Assembly (NCBI GenBank): GCA_964639875.1 | Contig: CAZXEM010000009.1 | Span: forward strand, 1 to 21,179 | Length of the DNA stretch: 21,179 bases | From: CAZQLW01 sp964639875 | Lineage (GTDB): Archaea; Nanobdellota; Nanobdellia; Woesearchaeales; GW2011-AR9 | Direction of reading: 5' to 3' | Shown: positions 5,388-12,340 of the stretch, piece by piece | How positions within the stretch are numbered: position 1 is the first letter of the stretch | Layout: each line of letters begins with the position of its first letter | Position numbers and translations under genes: made by a program | Notes under the pieces: generated by a model | The model's database searches: none | What the model saw: only the letters and a program-made list of their open reading frames with translations | Told to the model about the DNA's origin: nothing

Positions 5388-7829
5388 TTAATTAAAGAAA
5401 TTCTTTAAAGATTCAATAAAACCTAAATCTAAAGTTGCTCCTCCAGTAATCTCGTTTCCTCCAGAATTGTCTTCTGCTTCAGGTTCTGGTTCTGGGGTTG
5501 GTTCTGGTTCAGGCTCTGGTTCAGATTCAACAACTTCCGGTTCATCTACTGGCTCTTCAGGTTCGTCAGGAGTTGTTTCTGGTTCATTTGGAGTTCCTTC
5601 TGTTTCTCCAGACTCAGTCCCTTCACTTCCGGAACCTTCTCCAGAATTATCTCCACCATCTGAATTTGGCGGTCCACTTTCTCCGTAACCTAAACAAACA
5701 CAATTACCATCTACACAATCTGTGTTTTGATCACCACATTCTTGTTCACAACCGTCATTACATTCGGATTCTTGTGATTCATCTTGTTGTTCATCTTCAT
5801 GTTTATCATCGCCATTACAAACACACTGGCCATTTACACAGTCTGTACTAGAAGCACCGGGACATTTACTTTCACAATCACCGCAACTTCCACCATCAGG
5901 GAAACATTGTCCATACTGACAACTATATCCTTGTTGACAGTCTACTGCACCACAACCTTCATTTGAATCAGAAGTACACTTACAATTTCCACTGTCATCA
6001 CAGATATGTAATTCGTCAGGAGCACAATCTTCTTTTCGTTGACCATTACCATCTGACTTCTCTTGAATTTTATGACATTCATCCCAATCACGTCTTCCTT
6101 TCCCAGTAAGTCCTGCATCTAAACATTCTTGTGGTGCTTCAACTTTAAATTGAATTTTTTTACATTCATCCCAATCTCGTCTTCCAGTTCCATCTAAACC
6201 TGCTTCAAGACAGGCTGGATGAGCTTCTAATTTAAACTGAACAGGTTGACACTTTTTCCACGGATCTCGATCATCAGCAAACTGACGACATTCTTCAGGA
6301 GCGTCTAACAAGAAAGTAATTTTATTACATTTCTTCCAATCGTCTCTACCTTCACCAGTCAATCCTGCATCTAAACATTCTTTTGGAGAATCAAGTTTGA
6401 AGCTAATTACTTGACATTTTTTCCAATCATCCCTTTTTGTACCATCAATTCCTGCGTCTAAACATTCTTTTGGAGCTTCTAACCTAAACCGAATTGATTC
6501 ACATTTTTTCCGGTCATCTCTACCCTCTCCAGTCAGACCAGCATCAATACATTCTTGAGGTGCATCTAATTTAAACATCATCCTTTCACACTCACGGAAA
6601 TCTTTCAAGCCAGCATCAATACATTCTTGAGGTGCTTCTGCTTGAAACATGATTGATTCACAAGCTTCCCTCGATTCCTTTTCATTTTGAGGATTAATTT
6701 CTCCAGATTCTAAAGCAGCTAAACATTCAGGCGGAGCATGAACTTTAAACATTACTTTCATACAATCCTCTCTGCTAGTAGCACCGGCCTCTACACATTC
6801 TCTTGGAGTATGTAAATCATGTTTAGCATTACCATAATCATCTTCAATGTCTGCTAAAACGTCTTGCAAATAATCAGGTAGTAATTTAATGGGATCTTCA
6901 ATGTTTTCCATTTCCTCGCAAGCACTTTCATCTCCAGATTCACATTTTGCTGCTAAAGGAGCAAATTCACCGCACCTTTCAGCGAAAGGTTTAATAGAAA
7001 TATCTTCACACCGACATTCGCTAGGATTTTCAAAACATTGTGACATAATTTCAAAGAACTGTTTTGCTTCTGTTTCCTGTTCAGCAGTAAGTTCTCGATC
7101 TAAATCTTTTTTCCATTTTGGAGCATTATCATCCGTTTTACAAATTTTAGAATATTCTAACGGGTCCAAATCAGACAATGTTTTACATAACATTTCAATT
7201 TGTTTAGAAATCTTTGCTGCTAAAGCAATAGTATCTTCTTCTTTAATATTTGCGTCAACTATTTCTCGAACATCTTCCCATTCTTCATCTTTCAATTCAG
7301 ATTCAAAAGAATTAAGAACTTCTTTTACAGCTTTACTATTTTCTCTAACTTCCTTTTCAATATCAGGAGAAACTTCTCGTTTAATAATTTCGTTATATTT
7401 TTCTACCCTTTCAAGTGCGATTTCAGCACCTTCTTGGTTTCCTGATTCAACCATCTCTTTAAGTTCTAAAACTTTTTCTTCTTTATATCTTAAAGCAGTT
7501 TCAGGATTATCTCCCACCATAACGGTTTCCACTAAATTTTCTAAGAAATAAAATGTACTATCAGGAGTTAACCCAGCACTTCCTTTCAGTTCAACATCAT
7601 TAACATTTTCATAGATGTCTTCTTCAATAACTTTGTTGAACTCTTGATCATAAACGTTTTCTTCACCATTTTCTTCAAACTGATGGTCATCAAATTTTCC
7701 TTGAGGACCATCTTTGAAATTATCATCTTTGAAATCCTGGTCATCAAAATCTTTATCAAAATGTTCTTGAGCGGAAACTGCCACAGCAAGTAATACTAAA
7801 ACTAATAATACAGAAATTATTTTTTTCAT
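5388..7829 (-). CDS. secreted DUF5667 protein with nine Cys-pair repeats
   Basis: This 813-residue product has a signal peptide (residues 1-20, MKKII then a hydrophobic core ending VSAQ). An Asp/Glu/Phe-rich spacer (22-75) is followed by a DUF5667-like helical segment (about 85-150, beginning AGLTPDSTFYFLE) and more acidic helices with Cys. Nine ~29-residue repeats follow (about 338-589), each with an APxEC start and a second Cys about 18 residues later. Next is a Cys-rich region (600-712) of EGF/disulfide-knot type with DCVNGQCVC and DCVDGNCVC copies. A Ser/Gly/Glu/Pro linker (715-790) ends in NEITGGAT and a short hydrophobic tail. This points to a disulfide-stapled cell-surface protein; its ligand is unknown. 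A TATA box at about 7874-7885 and a Shine-Dalgarno (minus-strand gaggt, 7837-7841) precede the ATG. The chain is strongly acidic and probably extracellular. Confidence 0.8.
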   Translation of the reverse strand: MKKIISVLLVLVLLAVAVSAQEHFDKDFDDQDFKDDNFKDGPQGKFDDHQFEENGEENVYDQEFNKVIEEDIYENVNDVELKGSAGLTPDSTFYFLENLVETVMVGDNPETALRYKEEKVLELKEMVESGNQEGAEIALERVEKYNEIIKREVSPDIEKEVRENSKAVKEVLNSFESELKDEEWEDVREIVDANIKEEDTIALAAKISKQIEMLCKTLSDLDPLEYSKICKTDDNAPKWKKDLDRELTAEQETEAKQFFEIMSQCFENPSECRCEDISIKPFAERCGEFAPLAAKCESGDESACEEMENIEDPIKLLPDYLQDVLADIEDDYGNAKHDLHTPRECVEAGATSREDCMKVMFKVHAPPECLAALESGEINPQNEKESREACESIMFQAEAPQECIDAGLKDFRECERMMFKLDAPQECIDAGLTGEGRDDRKKCESIRFRLEAPKECLDAGIDGTKRDDWKKCQVISFKLDSPKECLDAGLTGEGRDDWKKCNKITFLLDAPEECRQFADDRDPWKKCQPVQFKLEAHPACLEAGLDGTGRRDWDECKKIQFKVEAPQECLDAGLTGKGRRDWDECHKIQEKSDGNGQRKEDCAPDELHICDDSGNCKCTSDSNEGCGAVDCQQGYSCQYGQCFPDGGSCGDCESKCPGASSTDCVNGQCVCNGDDKHEDEQQDESQESECNDGCEQECGDQNTDCVDGNCVCLGYGESGPPNSDGGDNSGEGSGSEGTESGETEGTPNEPETTPDEPEEPVDEPEVVESEPEPEPEPTPEPEPEAEDNSGGNEITGGATLDLGFIESLKNFFN
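6063..6818 (-). repeat. nine tandem Cys-pair protein repeats
   Basis: Nine consecutive coding units of mostly about 87 bp encode the pattern APxECxxAG, then GRDDWKKC, then a beta-like IxFKL. Units 4-6 and 8-9 are the most alike (DAGLTGEGRDDWKKC). Units 3 and 7 have a shortened middle and unit 2 is lengthened. Both Cys residues are kept in all nine units, which suggests one disulfide per unit. Confidence 0.75.
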
Positions 7830-7912
7830 TTTATATACCTCTTAAATTATAATTAACTAAAGTATAATCTGAAAGTATATAAAATTAACTTAAATAGAGA
7901 ATTAAAGTAAAA

Positions 7913-8428
7913 TTAAAGATTAAACTTTTCAGGATAAATCTCAACAATGGTGCCTTTTTTACCCTCTAAAATATTAAGATTTAATTCTAAACAAATTTTC
8001 TTCATTGCTTCTTCTGTTTGAGTTTCAATTTCTAAATAAGTGGGAATGTTTCCTACAGTGTCTAATTCGAAGTGAACATCTCCCAATTCATAATGAACCC
8101 TATGTTTTTTAAAAACTGTACCCCTCTTAAAACCTAATGATTCTAATAATGTTATTGCTTTCTCATAATCATCAACTTTGATTTCAATTTCCTTTCTTGT
8201 AGTCATTTCAGAATCGGTCATCGGGTCTTTATAGGTAATCCAAATTTCACCATTAACTTTTCTTACTCTCAAGAATTTTTTTGTTGAATTAAAACCACAG
8301 AAATCTTCAGAAAGAAATGGATAAGATTCTGTGTGATCATCAAATTTAACTTTAGCCCCTATTTTAGATAGCTTTGTTTTTATTTCCCCTACATCAATAT
8401 TTAAAAATTTTAGTTCTATTTCTTCCAT
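7913..8428 (-). CDS. CYTH domain protein (CyaB/thiamine-triphosphatase-like)
   Basis: CYTH proteins form a beta tunnel that binds and cleaves triphosphates (adenylyl cyclase class IV, thiamine triphosphatase, tripolyphosphatase). The 171-residue length is typical. The N-terminal ExExK metal/phosphate motif is E3-I-E5-L-K7. Later basic and acidic strands alternate as expected: LRVRKVNG (54-61), TYKDP, RKEIEIKVDD (about 79-88), KKHRVHYELGDVHFELDTV and YLEIET. Archaeal members have mostly been assigned by CyaB-like similarity, and the substrate here is unknown. A TATA box (minus-strand tttataaaa, about 8450-8459) is centred 26 bp upstream of the ATG, so the mRNA is probably leaderless and separate from that of the downstream surface protein. 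Confidence 0.88.
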   Translation of the reverse strand: MEEIELKFLNIDVGEIKTKLSKIGAKVKFDDHTESYPFLSEDFCGFNSTKKFLRVRKVNGEIWITYKDPMTDSEMTTRKEIEIKVDDYEKAITLLESLGFKRGTVFKKHRVHYELGDVHFELDTVGNIPTYLEIETQTEEAMKKICLELNLNILEGKKGTIVEIYPEKFNL

Positions 8429-8477
8429 AGACCTATTTTAGTAGCCATTTTTATAAATTTTTAGGTTTAAAATTAAC

Positions 8478-9497
8478 TTAACTAACAATAACTTTCATTG
8501 CCTGAGTGGTATAAATCCCATCAGAAACCCAGCACTTTATTGGTTCAGTAAAAGTAGTATTATAAGATTCCCCTTCTTTGAAAAGTTTACTTTTAACATC
8601 CCGGCATTGACCATTACCAAGAACCATAGCAATTTTATAACTTCCAGTACGAACATTTTCCCAAACAATAGTATCGTTAACATTAACACTAATAGATTCC
8701 ATATTAAAACCACCATCAATCAGTTCAACAGTAAATATTTGTGGCCCGCTAGGTTTTACTTCCACTTTTTCTTCAATTGTTTTATCAACTTCTGATTTTT
8801 CTTTATCTTTAACACTTTTAGTTATTGGTTCTTCAATTACTACATCTTCAATTTCTTCTTTAATTTCAGGAACTTCATAATCAACAATTGCCGATTCCAA
8901 TTCTGCAAGAACTGCTTTAAACAATTTGCCTTTAAGTTCAGTAATTTTGTTAGCAACAGGATACCCATCTTCATTTAATTTATTTATCCCTTTTTCTATT
9001 TGAAGGTAAGTTGCTACAGTAAGTTCAGTTTTTCCAGAAGAAACTTTTTCAATATCTGAATCTAAAGAATAGTAACGGTCACTTAAACTATAACCAGAAT
9101 AATCTGCTTCTTCAGCAACTTTTTCAGCAGCAGCAAAAGCTTTCATAAAATCTGACATGATAAAACTCATTTTTTTAGAATCATAATTTTTCATTTTCAA
9201 ATAATCCAGTTCAATCTTAATCCTTGTAAAAGTTGCCATTTTAAGTGCTTCATCACCAGCAAGAATAGTATCAACTTGATTTTTAAGATAATCGTACCGT
9301 TTATCTAAACCAGAATTATTAGTAGAATTTGTTTCAGCTATTTCTTTCAAAGCTTGACCATAAATTGCTTCTTTATCAACTTCTTCAGTTTGCTTAGATT
9401 CATTTGCCCCATTTATTTCGTTTGTTACAGAAGAACAACTAATTAGAAAGATAGTGGTTATTATTAATAGGGCTAATAGTAAATGCCTCTTTTTCAT
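8478..9497 (-). CDS. lipoprotein with C-terminal cupredoxin-like domain
   Basis: The 339-residue product begins with a lipoprotein signal (residues 1-21, hydrophobic core and LISC lipobox, C21). A helical region follows (about 40-205, with two similar Leu/Tyr-rich segments containing LDKRYDYL and LSDRYYSL), then a charged Glu/Lys linker (205-250). The last ~85 residues have the plastocyanin/cupredoxin strand pattern (FTVEL, ISVNVNDTIVWEN, YNTTF, KCWVSDG, MKVIV). Cupredoxins bind copper through His, Cys, His and Met. Here the Cys and Met positions are kept, but both expected His positions appear replaced (SYKIAM instead of an N/T-H stretch, and no His after the Cys). A second Cys (GQC) may form a disulfide instead. 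A TATA box about 26 bp upstream of the ATG (centre near 9523) is right at the end of the SelU gene. Confidence 0.72.
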   Translation of the reverse strand: MKKRHLLLALLIITTIFLISCSSVTNEINGANESKQTEEVDKEAIYGQALKEIAETNSTNNSGLDKRYDYLKNQVDTILAGDEALKMATFTRIKIELDYLKMKNYDSKKMSFIMSDFMKAFAAAEKVAEEADYSGYSLSDRYYSLDSDIEKVSSGKTELTVATYLQIEKGINKLNEDGYPVANKITELKGKLFKAVLAELESAIVDYEVPEIKEEIEDVVIEEPITKSVKDKEKSEVDKTIEEKVEVKPSGPQIFTVELIDGGFNMESISVNVNDTIVWENVRTGSYKIAMVLGNGQCRDVKSKLFKEGESYNTTFTEPIKCWVSDGIYTTQAMKVIVS

Positions 9498-9528
9498 CTT
9501 AGTAAGTAAATCAAACTAATATAAAAGA

Positions 9529-10389
9529 TTACTTGTTGGCAATATCAATAATTTCTTTAACTGCTTTATCTAAATCATTACAACTAACTGTAAAATCAAA
9601 GTTAACCTGATTTAAAGTGTGAGCATATAACGGATCATAATAATCTATCAGTAAAATTTCTGCAGCACTTTCAAAATCTTTATTTTCTAAAAAATCTAAC
9701 ATTTCTTGTTTCTTTTTCTTAGAAATAACTTTCCATAACCTGGCAGAAATTTCTTTNNNNNNNNNNNNNNNNNNNNNNNNNNNNNNNNNNNNNNNNNNNN
9801 NNNNNNNNNNNNNNNNNNNNNNNNNNNNNNNNNNNNNNNNNNNNNNNNNNNNNNNNATAGCGCCATATAAACTTCCCCTGTGTTGGGCAAGTCCTTCCAA
9901 GTCAATTGCATTTGGTAATTTTTGTAGTAATGCAGTTTTCCCAGTACAGGTTAAACCGTAAAGGACAAAAACTTTTGGTTTCAGTTTAAAATTAGTTAAT
10001 TTTTCTAAAATAACTTTTCGGTAAGCTTTATACCCTTCTTTAAGTTGGAATGTTTTGTATCCCAAGGATTCAAACAAAGTGGCAATAACATTTGATCGCA
10101 TTCCACCACGCCAGCAATATACAATTAAATTTTTGTCTTTAAACTTTTCAACAAATTCTTTCATTGCCGGAATTTTCTGTTCATAAAATCCTAATCCTTT
10201 TTCAATTGCTTTTTCTTGACAAACTTGTTTGTACATTAATCCTACTTCGTGCCTTTCTTCATCTGTAAGAATGGGAAGATTAACTGCTCCCATGATGTGG
10301 TCATTTTCGAACTCTCCTGGCGAACGTACATCTATGAAAACTGTGTCTTTAAGTTGCAGAGCTTCTTTAACAGGAATTTTATTGACCAT
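9529..10389 (-). CDS. selU: tRNA 2-selenouridine synthase, interrupted by an assembly gap
   Basis: SelU/MnmH replaces sulfur by selenium (via selenophosphate) in 2-thiouridine at tRNA wobble position 34, and can also geranylate the sulfur. The N-terminal rhodanese domain has IDVRSPGEF (19-27) and the catalytic loop YCWRGGMRS (91-99, active Cys92). The P-loop ATPase part has GLTCTGKT (145-152) and the diagnostic DLEGLAQHRGS (163-173). The 100-N gap follows at 9757-9856, then the C-terminal helices resume. The typical length is about 350-365 residues, but only ~252 are seen, so the gap probably hides more than 34 codons. Here rhodanese and ATPase domains are fused, as in bacteria; some archaea split them. 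Start ATG 10389. The promoter is shared with the divergent gene at 10443. Confidence 0.9.
   Translation of the reverse strand: MVNKIPVKEALQLKDTVFIDVRSPGEFENDHIMGAVNLPILTDEERHEVGLMYKQVCQEKAIEKGLGFYEQKIPAMKEFVEKFKDKNLIVYCWRGGMRSNVIATLFESLGYKTFQLKEGYKAYRKVILEKLTNFKLKPKVFVLYGLTCTGKTALLQKLPNAIDLEGLAQHRGSLYGAXXXXXXXXXXXXXXXXXXXXXXXXXXXXXXXXXXKEISARLWKVISKKKKQEMLDFLENKDFESAAEILLIDYYDPLYAHTLNQVNFDFTVSCNDLDKAVKEIIDIANK
9757..9856. other. assembly gap of 100 N
   Basis: Exactly 100 undetermined bases, the conventional filler for a scaffold gap of unknown length. It falls inside the SelU P-loop domain. If that gene is intact, the true gap length must leave remainder 1 when divided by 3. Confidence 0.98.
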
Positions 10390-10411
10390 CTTTATGTAAA
10401 TTTATAGTTAT

Positions 10412-10422
10412 CTTTTTAAAAG
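10412..10422. promoter_or_regulatory. symmetric TATA-like box shared by two divergent genes
   Basis: Only 53 bp separate the SelU ATG (10389, minus) from the membrane-protein ATG (10443, plus). The self-complementary ttttaaaa at 10414-10421 is centred about 28 bp from the first and 25 bp from the second, the normal TATA-to-start distance for leaderless archaeal genes on both sides. A second minus-strand candidate (ctataaat, about 10400-10408) is too close to its ATG. Confidence 0.45.
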
Positions 10423-10442
10423 TTAACAATATAAGATTCAAT

Positions 10443-10952
10443 ATGGACTACTTTTCCCATGCAATCTGGAGTTACATCTTTTTCAATAAAAGTAAGAAAC
10501 CACTTTATGCAATTTTGTTTGGTGTACTTCCAGACACTTTCTCTTGGTTGATATATTTCTTTTATAGATTGTTTACTGCTAAAGTGAATTATGGTCCTCC
10601 TGTTTTGGAAAACTTTCCACCTTGGATTTTACCTTTATACGGTTTAAGCCATAGCTTAATTATTTGTGCTGCTATTTTCTTAGTAGTTTACTTGGTTTAC
10701 AAAAAGATTCCAATTTACATGTTGGCTTGGCCGATTCATATTTTAATAGATATTCCTACCCATACTAGGGAAGTTCTTCCTACTCCTTTTCTTTGGCCGA
10801 TATCTGATTGGGCTTTTCCGGGAATGAGTTGGGCTACACGTTGGTTTTTTATTTTGAATTGGAGTTTAATAATTGTCATAATCATATTAATATTGTTTAA
10901 GAAAAGAGGATGGTACCCAAAATGGATCTTAAAGAAATCAATGCAAAAATAG
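10443..10952 (+). CDS. membrane-bound metal-dependent hydrolase-like protein (DUF457/YdjM-like)
   Basis: A 169-residue protein with about four hydrophobic segments. Conserved polar residues sit at segment edges in the pattern of the DUF457/YdjM and related predicted metal-dependent membrane hydrolases: MDYFSHAIW (H6), FGVLPD (D31), GLSHSL (H70) and WPIHILIDIPTH (H98, D102, H106). These could form a metal site at the membrane face. The true substrate of this family is not known to me. It starts at ATG 10443 behind the shared symmetric TATA box, and its 3' end overlaps the next gene by 31 bp, so the two are likely cotranscribed. Confidence 0.65.
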   Translation: MDYFSHAIWSYIFFNKSKKPLYAILFGVLPDTFSWLIYFFYRLFTAKVNYGPPVLENFPPWILPLYGLSHSLIICAAIFLVVYLVYKKIPIYMLAWPIHILIDIPTHTREVLPTPFLWPISDWAFPGMSWATRWFFILNWSLIIVIIILILFKKRGWYPKWILKKSMQK

Positions 10953-11302
10953 TTTTTTGGTTACATTTACCAATTGTAATTATTCTTTTTGGAATGTTTG
11001 TAATCCCTAAATCATTATGGGCAGGAAAAGTAATATTTCATTTTTGGTATTTTGTTAGTATCATATTTTTCCAGTTCTTGTGGTCACTATTTATTTACAG
11101 AAAATTTGATATCATTTGTCCTTTGACAACTTTAATGCAATGGTTGCGTGGGTATCCTCTAAAAAACAAAAATAATCATGGTCATTCTTTTATTGCCGAA
11201 ATATTAGAAAAAATGAGAATCCAAGTAAGTTATGTTTGGGTAAATGTTATTTTAATTGTTTCTTTAATTATTGTTGTCGTGCAGTATATTTGGTTCAGAT
11301 AG
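10922..11302 (+). CDS. small integral membrane protein, DUF2784-like
   Basis: This 126-residue protein has three to four transmembrane segments (about residues 10-30, 37-57 and 100-124). The only recognisable motif is ICPLTTLMQWLRG after the second segment, followed by a polar HGHSF stretch. This resembles DUF2784, where a CPLT-x2-E-x2-LR motif sits between helices. Two starts are possible: ATG 10922, chosen because a GAGG (10906-10909) precedes it by 12 nt, or ATG 10910, four codons earlier and touching that GAGG. The gene overlaps the end of the preceding membrane-protein gene, pointing to one operon. Function unknown. Confidence 0.55.
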   Translation: MDLKEINAKIVFWLHLPIVIILFGMFVIPKSLWAGKVIFHFWYFVSIIFFQFLWSLFIYRKFDIICPLTTLMQWLRGYPLKNKNNHGHSFIAEILEKMRIQVSYVWVNVILIVSLIIVVVQYIWFR

Positions 11303-11315
11303 ATAAAATAAAAAT
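11302..11315 (-). terminator. T-rich terminator of the tRNA gene
   Basis: On the minus strand the tRNA 3' end is followed after 3 nt by atttttattttatc, a plausible oligo-T stop. It coincides with the end of the convergent membrane-protein gene. Confidence 0.4.
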
Positions 11316-11318
11316 GAG

Positions 11319-11473
11319 CGCCCCGACCGAGACTCTCAAATCCGGGAGATTTGTGGTCTCCCTGAGGATATTTGAACTCGGGTCGCTGCCTATCTTCCTT
11401 TTCGGAAAGCCGAAAGGGCAGAATGATAGTCCGGATCGTGCTAACCGTTTAAAGTTATCTACACCATCGGGGC
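11319..11473 (-). tRNA. tRNA-Glu(UUC) with three apparent introns
   Basis: The acceptor stem is GCCCCGA (11473-11467) pairing with TCGGGGC (11326-11320), with discriminator G at 11319; CCA is not encoded. The anticodon stem is CTGCC (11421-11417) with GGCAG (11390-11386). The loop CTTTCG...A carries anticodon TTC at 11414-11412. The T stem is CCGAG (11381-11377) with CTCGG (11331-11327). Three inserts must be removed: about 22 nt in the D loop (11435-11456), 19 nt at canonical site 37/38 (11392-11410) and 38 nt in the T loop near 59/60 (11332-11369). Removal leaves 76 nt with the archaeal tRNA-Glu D-arm pattern GTGTAG...CCGG...ATCAT. The anticodon-loop and T-loop inserts have internal stems (TTCC/GGAA; GGGAG/CTCCC). 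Splice borders are uncertain by 1-3 nt. The G73 discriminator differs from the A73 common in archaeal tRNA-Glu. Confidence 0.82.
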
Positions 11474-11477
11474 ATTA

Positions 11478-12188
11478 TCACATAAAATCTTGATATCTTT
11501 TATAAATTTTTGGGTTACTAGTGCCAATTTCTTTGAACCACTTTTCAATATCTCTTTTTTTTCTAATCCTTAATTGATGTCTGATTAAATTCTTTTTAGC
11601 GCTAGTATTATAATACTTAACATCCAGCCTTATTTTAGGCTCTAAACCAAAAAGAATAAAATATTGTTGTAAGTCTAAAACTAAATTTCTACTTGCAAAC
11701 CAAGCCCCTAGTTCTGGAGATTTTCGGTCTAATACAAAATAAAAATCTGTATCAATTATACCTCTTAAACAAGATTTCATCTCTTCAGAAATACTTTCCT
11801 GGCAAGTTTCTTTAATTAGGTTAGGGATATTAATTGTTCTTGATTTTTTCCCAAAAGGCATTTCTAAGAATTGATTGAAGAATTGTGCAATTACTTTAGA
11901 ATAAACTCTCAATTCGTAAGTATTATCTTTTCTTTCTTTAAACCGAACATCTAAATTGAATAATTGTTTCCATAATTTTTTAATATAATTGTCATAATAT
12001 GGTTTGTCTCCATTTAAATTCCCAGTACATTGAATAAGATATTCAAATTTGTTTTTTCTAAAACCTAAATGACCATCCCCAATGTGAATTCCACAAATCT
12101 CGGCCAATAATGGACATAATTTTTTAGGCAATTTTATTTTCTTTTGTAAATCCTTTTTACTAAATTCAAAAATGTTTGTATTCTCCAT
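11478..12188 (-). CDS. LAGLIDADG-family endonuclease (homing type)
   Basis: This 236-residue protein carries two LAGLIDADG-like helices: AEICGIHIGDGHLG (29-42, acid D38) and CLRGIIDTDFYF (140-151, acid D148). That spacing fits a single-chain, two-motif homing endonuclease, which cuts a long DNA site to copy itself or an intron into an empty allele. The region between (GNLNGDKPYYDNYIKKLW) and the basic C-terminus (RHQLRIRKKRDIEKW) are typical DNA-contacting parts. The gene is free-standing, not inside an intron. Its TGA (11478-11480) lies only 4 nt before the tRNA-Glu 5' end, on the same strand. A TATA box (gtttatattc, minus strand, 12211-12220) is centred 27 bp upstream of ATG 12188. It may be an active mobile gene, or it may have been retained to act on tRNA introns in trans. 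Confidence 0.82.
   Translation of the reverse strand: MENTNIFEFSKKDLQKKIKLPKKLCPLLAEICGIHIGDGHLGFRKNKFEYLIQCTGNLNGDKPYYDNYIKKLWKQLFNLDVRFKERKDNTYELRVYSKVIAQFFNQFLEMPFGKKSRTINIPNLIKETCQESISEEMKSCLRGIIDTDFYFVLDRKSPELGAWFASRNLVLDLQQYFILFGLEPKIRLDVKYYNTSAKKNLIRHQLRIRKKRDIEKWFKEIGTSNPKIYKRYQDFM
11498..11508 (-). promoter_or_regulatory. tRNA promoter TATA box inside the endonuclease gene
   Basis: On the minus strand atttataaaa is centred about 30 bp upstream of the tRNA 5' end at 11473, a normal TATA position with a short 5' leader. It lies within the last ten codons of the LAGLIDADG gene, encoding the residues KIYKR. Confidence 0.5.
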
Positions 12189-12252
12189 TACCCCGGTTAA
12201 GTATCAGCGAGAATATAAACTTTTTGTTTTTAACTATTTTTGTGCTTATGAT

Positions 12253-12270
12253 AACCAATAAATATATAAA
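12253..12270 (+). promoter_or_regulatory. promoter copy A (BRE/TATA) of the lipoprotein gene
   Basis: The 18-bp string aaccaataaatatataaa is found here and again at 14385-14402. Its AT-only core is a TATA box, and the upstream part fits a TFB recognition element. Here the ATG lies about 75 bp downstream, giving a leader of roughly 50 nt. Confidence 0.6.
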
Positions 12271-12288
12271 TGAAAAAATATTACTTTA

Positions 12289-12336
12289 GTTAAATTAAGT
12301 TAAATTAAGTTAAGTTAACTTAAAAAAAAAGGTGAT
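12289..12336 (+). promoter_or_regulatory. leader with tandem 10-mers, a 14-bp palindrome and Shine-Dalgarno
   Basis: The predicted leader opens with two exact copies of taaattaagt (12291-12310) and a variant third, taagttaact. The junction forms the perfect 14-bp palindrome ttaagttaacttaa (12310-12323). GGTGAT at 12331-12336 can pair with the 16S rRNA 3' end and precedes the ATG by 4 nt. The palindrome is a candidate operator, but simple AT repetition is also possible. Confidence 0.4.
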
Positions 12337-12340
12337 GTAA

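Noticed and set aside
5467..5966. Ser/Gly-rich and Leu/His-rich reading frames on the plus strand
   Set aside because: These are the antisense of the Glu/Pro and Cys-rich parts of the secreted protein, whose signal peptide and repeats make the minus strand the coding one.
11319..11473. Reading the tRNA as tRNA-Asp with a D arm GTGT/GCAC and no D-loop intron
   Set aside because: It needs a 12-nt spacer in the D loop and another 15-nt insert before the anticodon stem, and no GTC anticodon sits in the loop. The Glu(UUC) reading with one D-loop intron explains everything with fewer oddities.
11236..11493. An 85-codon plus-strand frame across the tRNA
   Set aside because: It is the antisense of a structured tRNA gene and lacks any protein family features.
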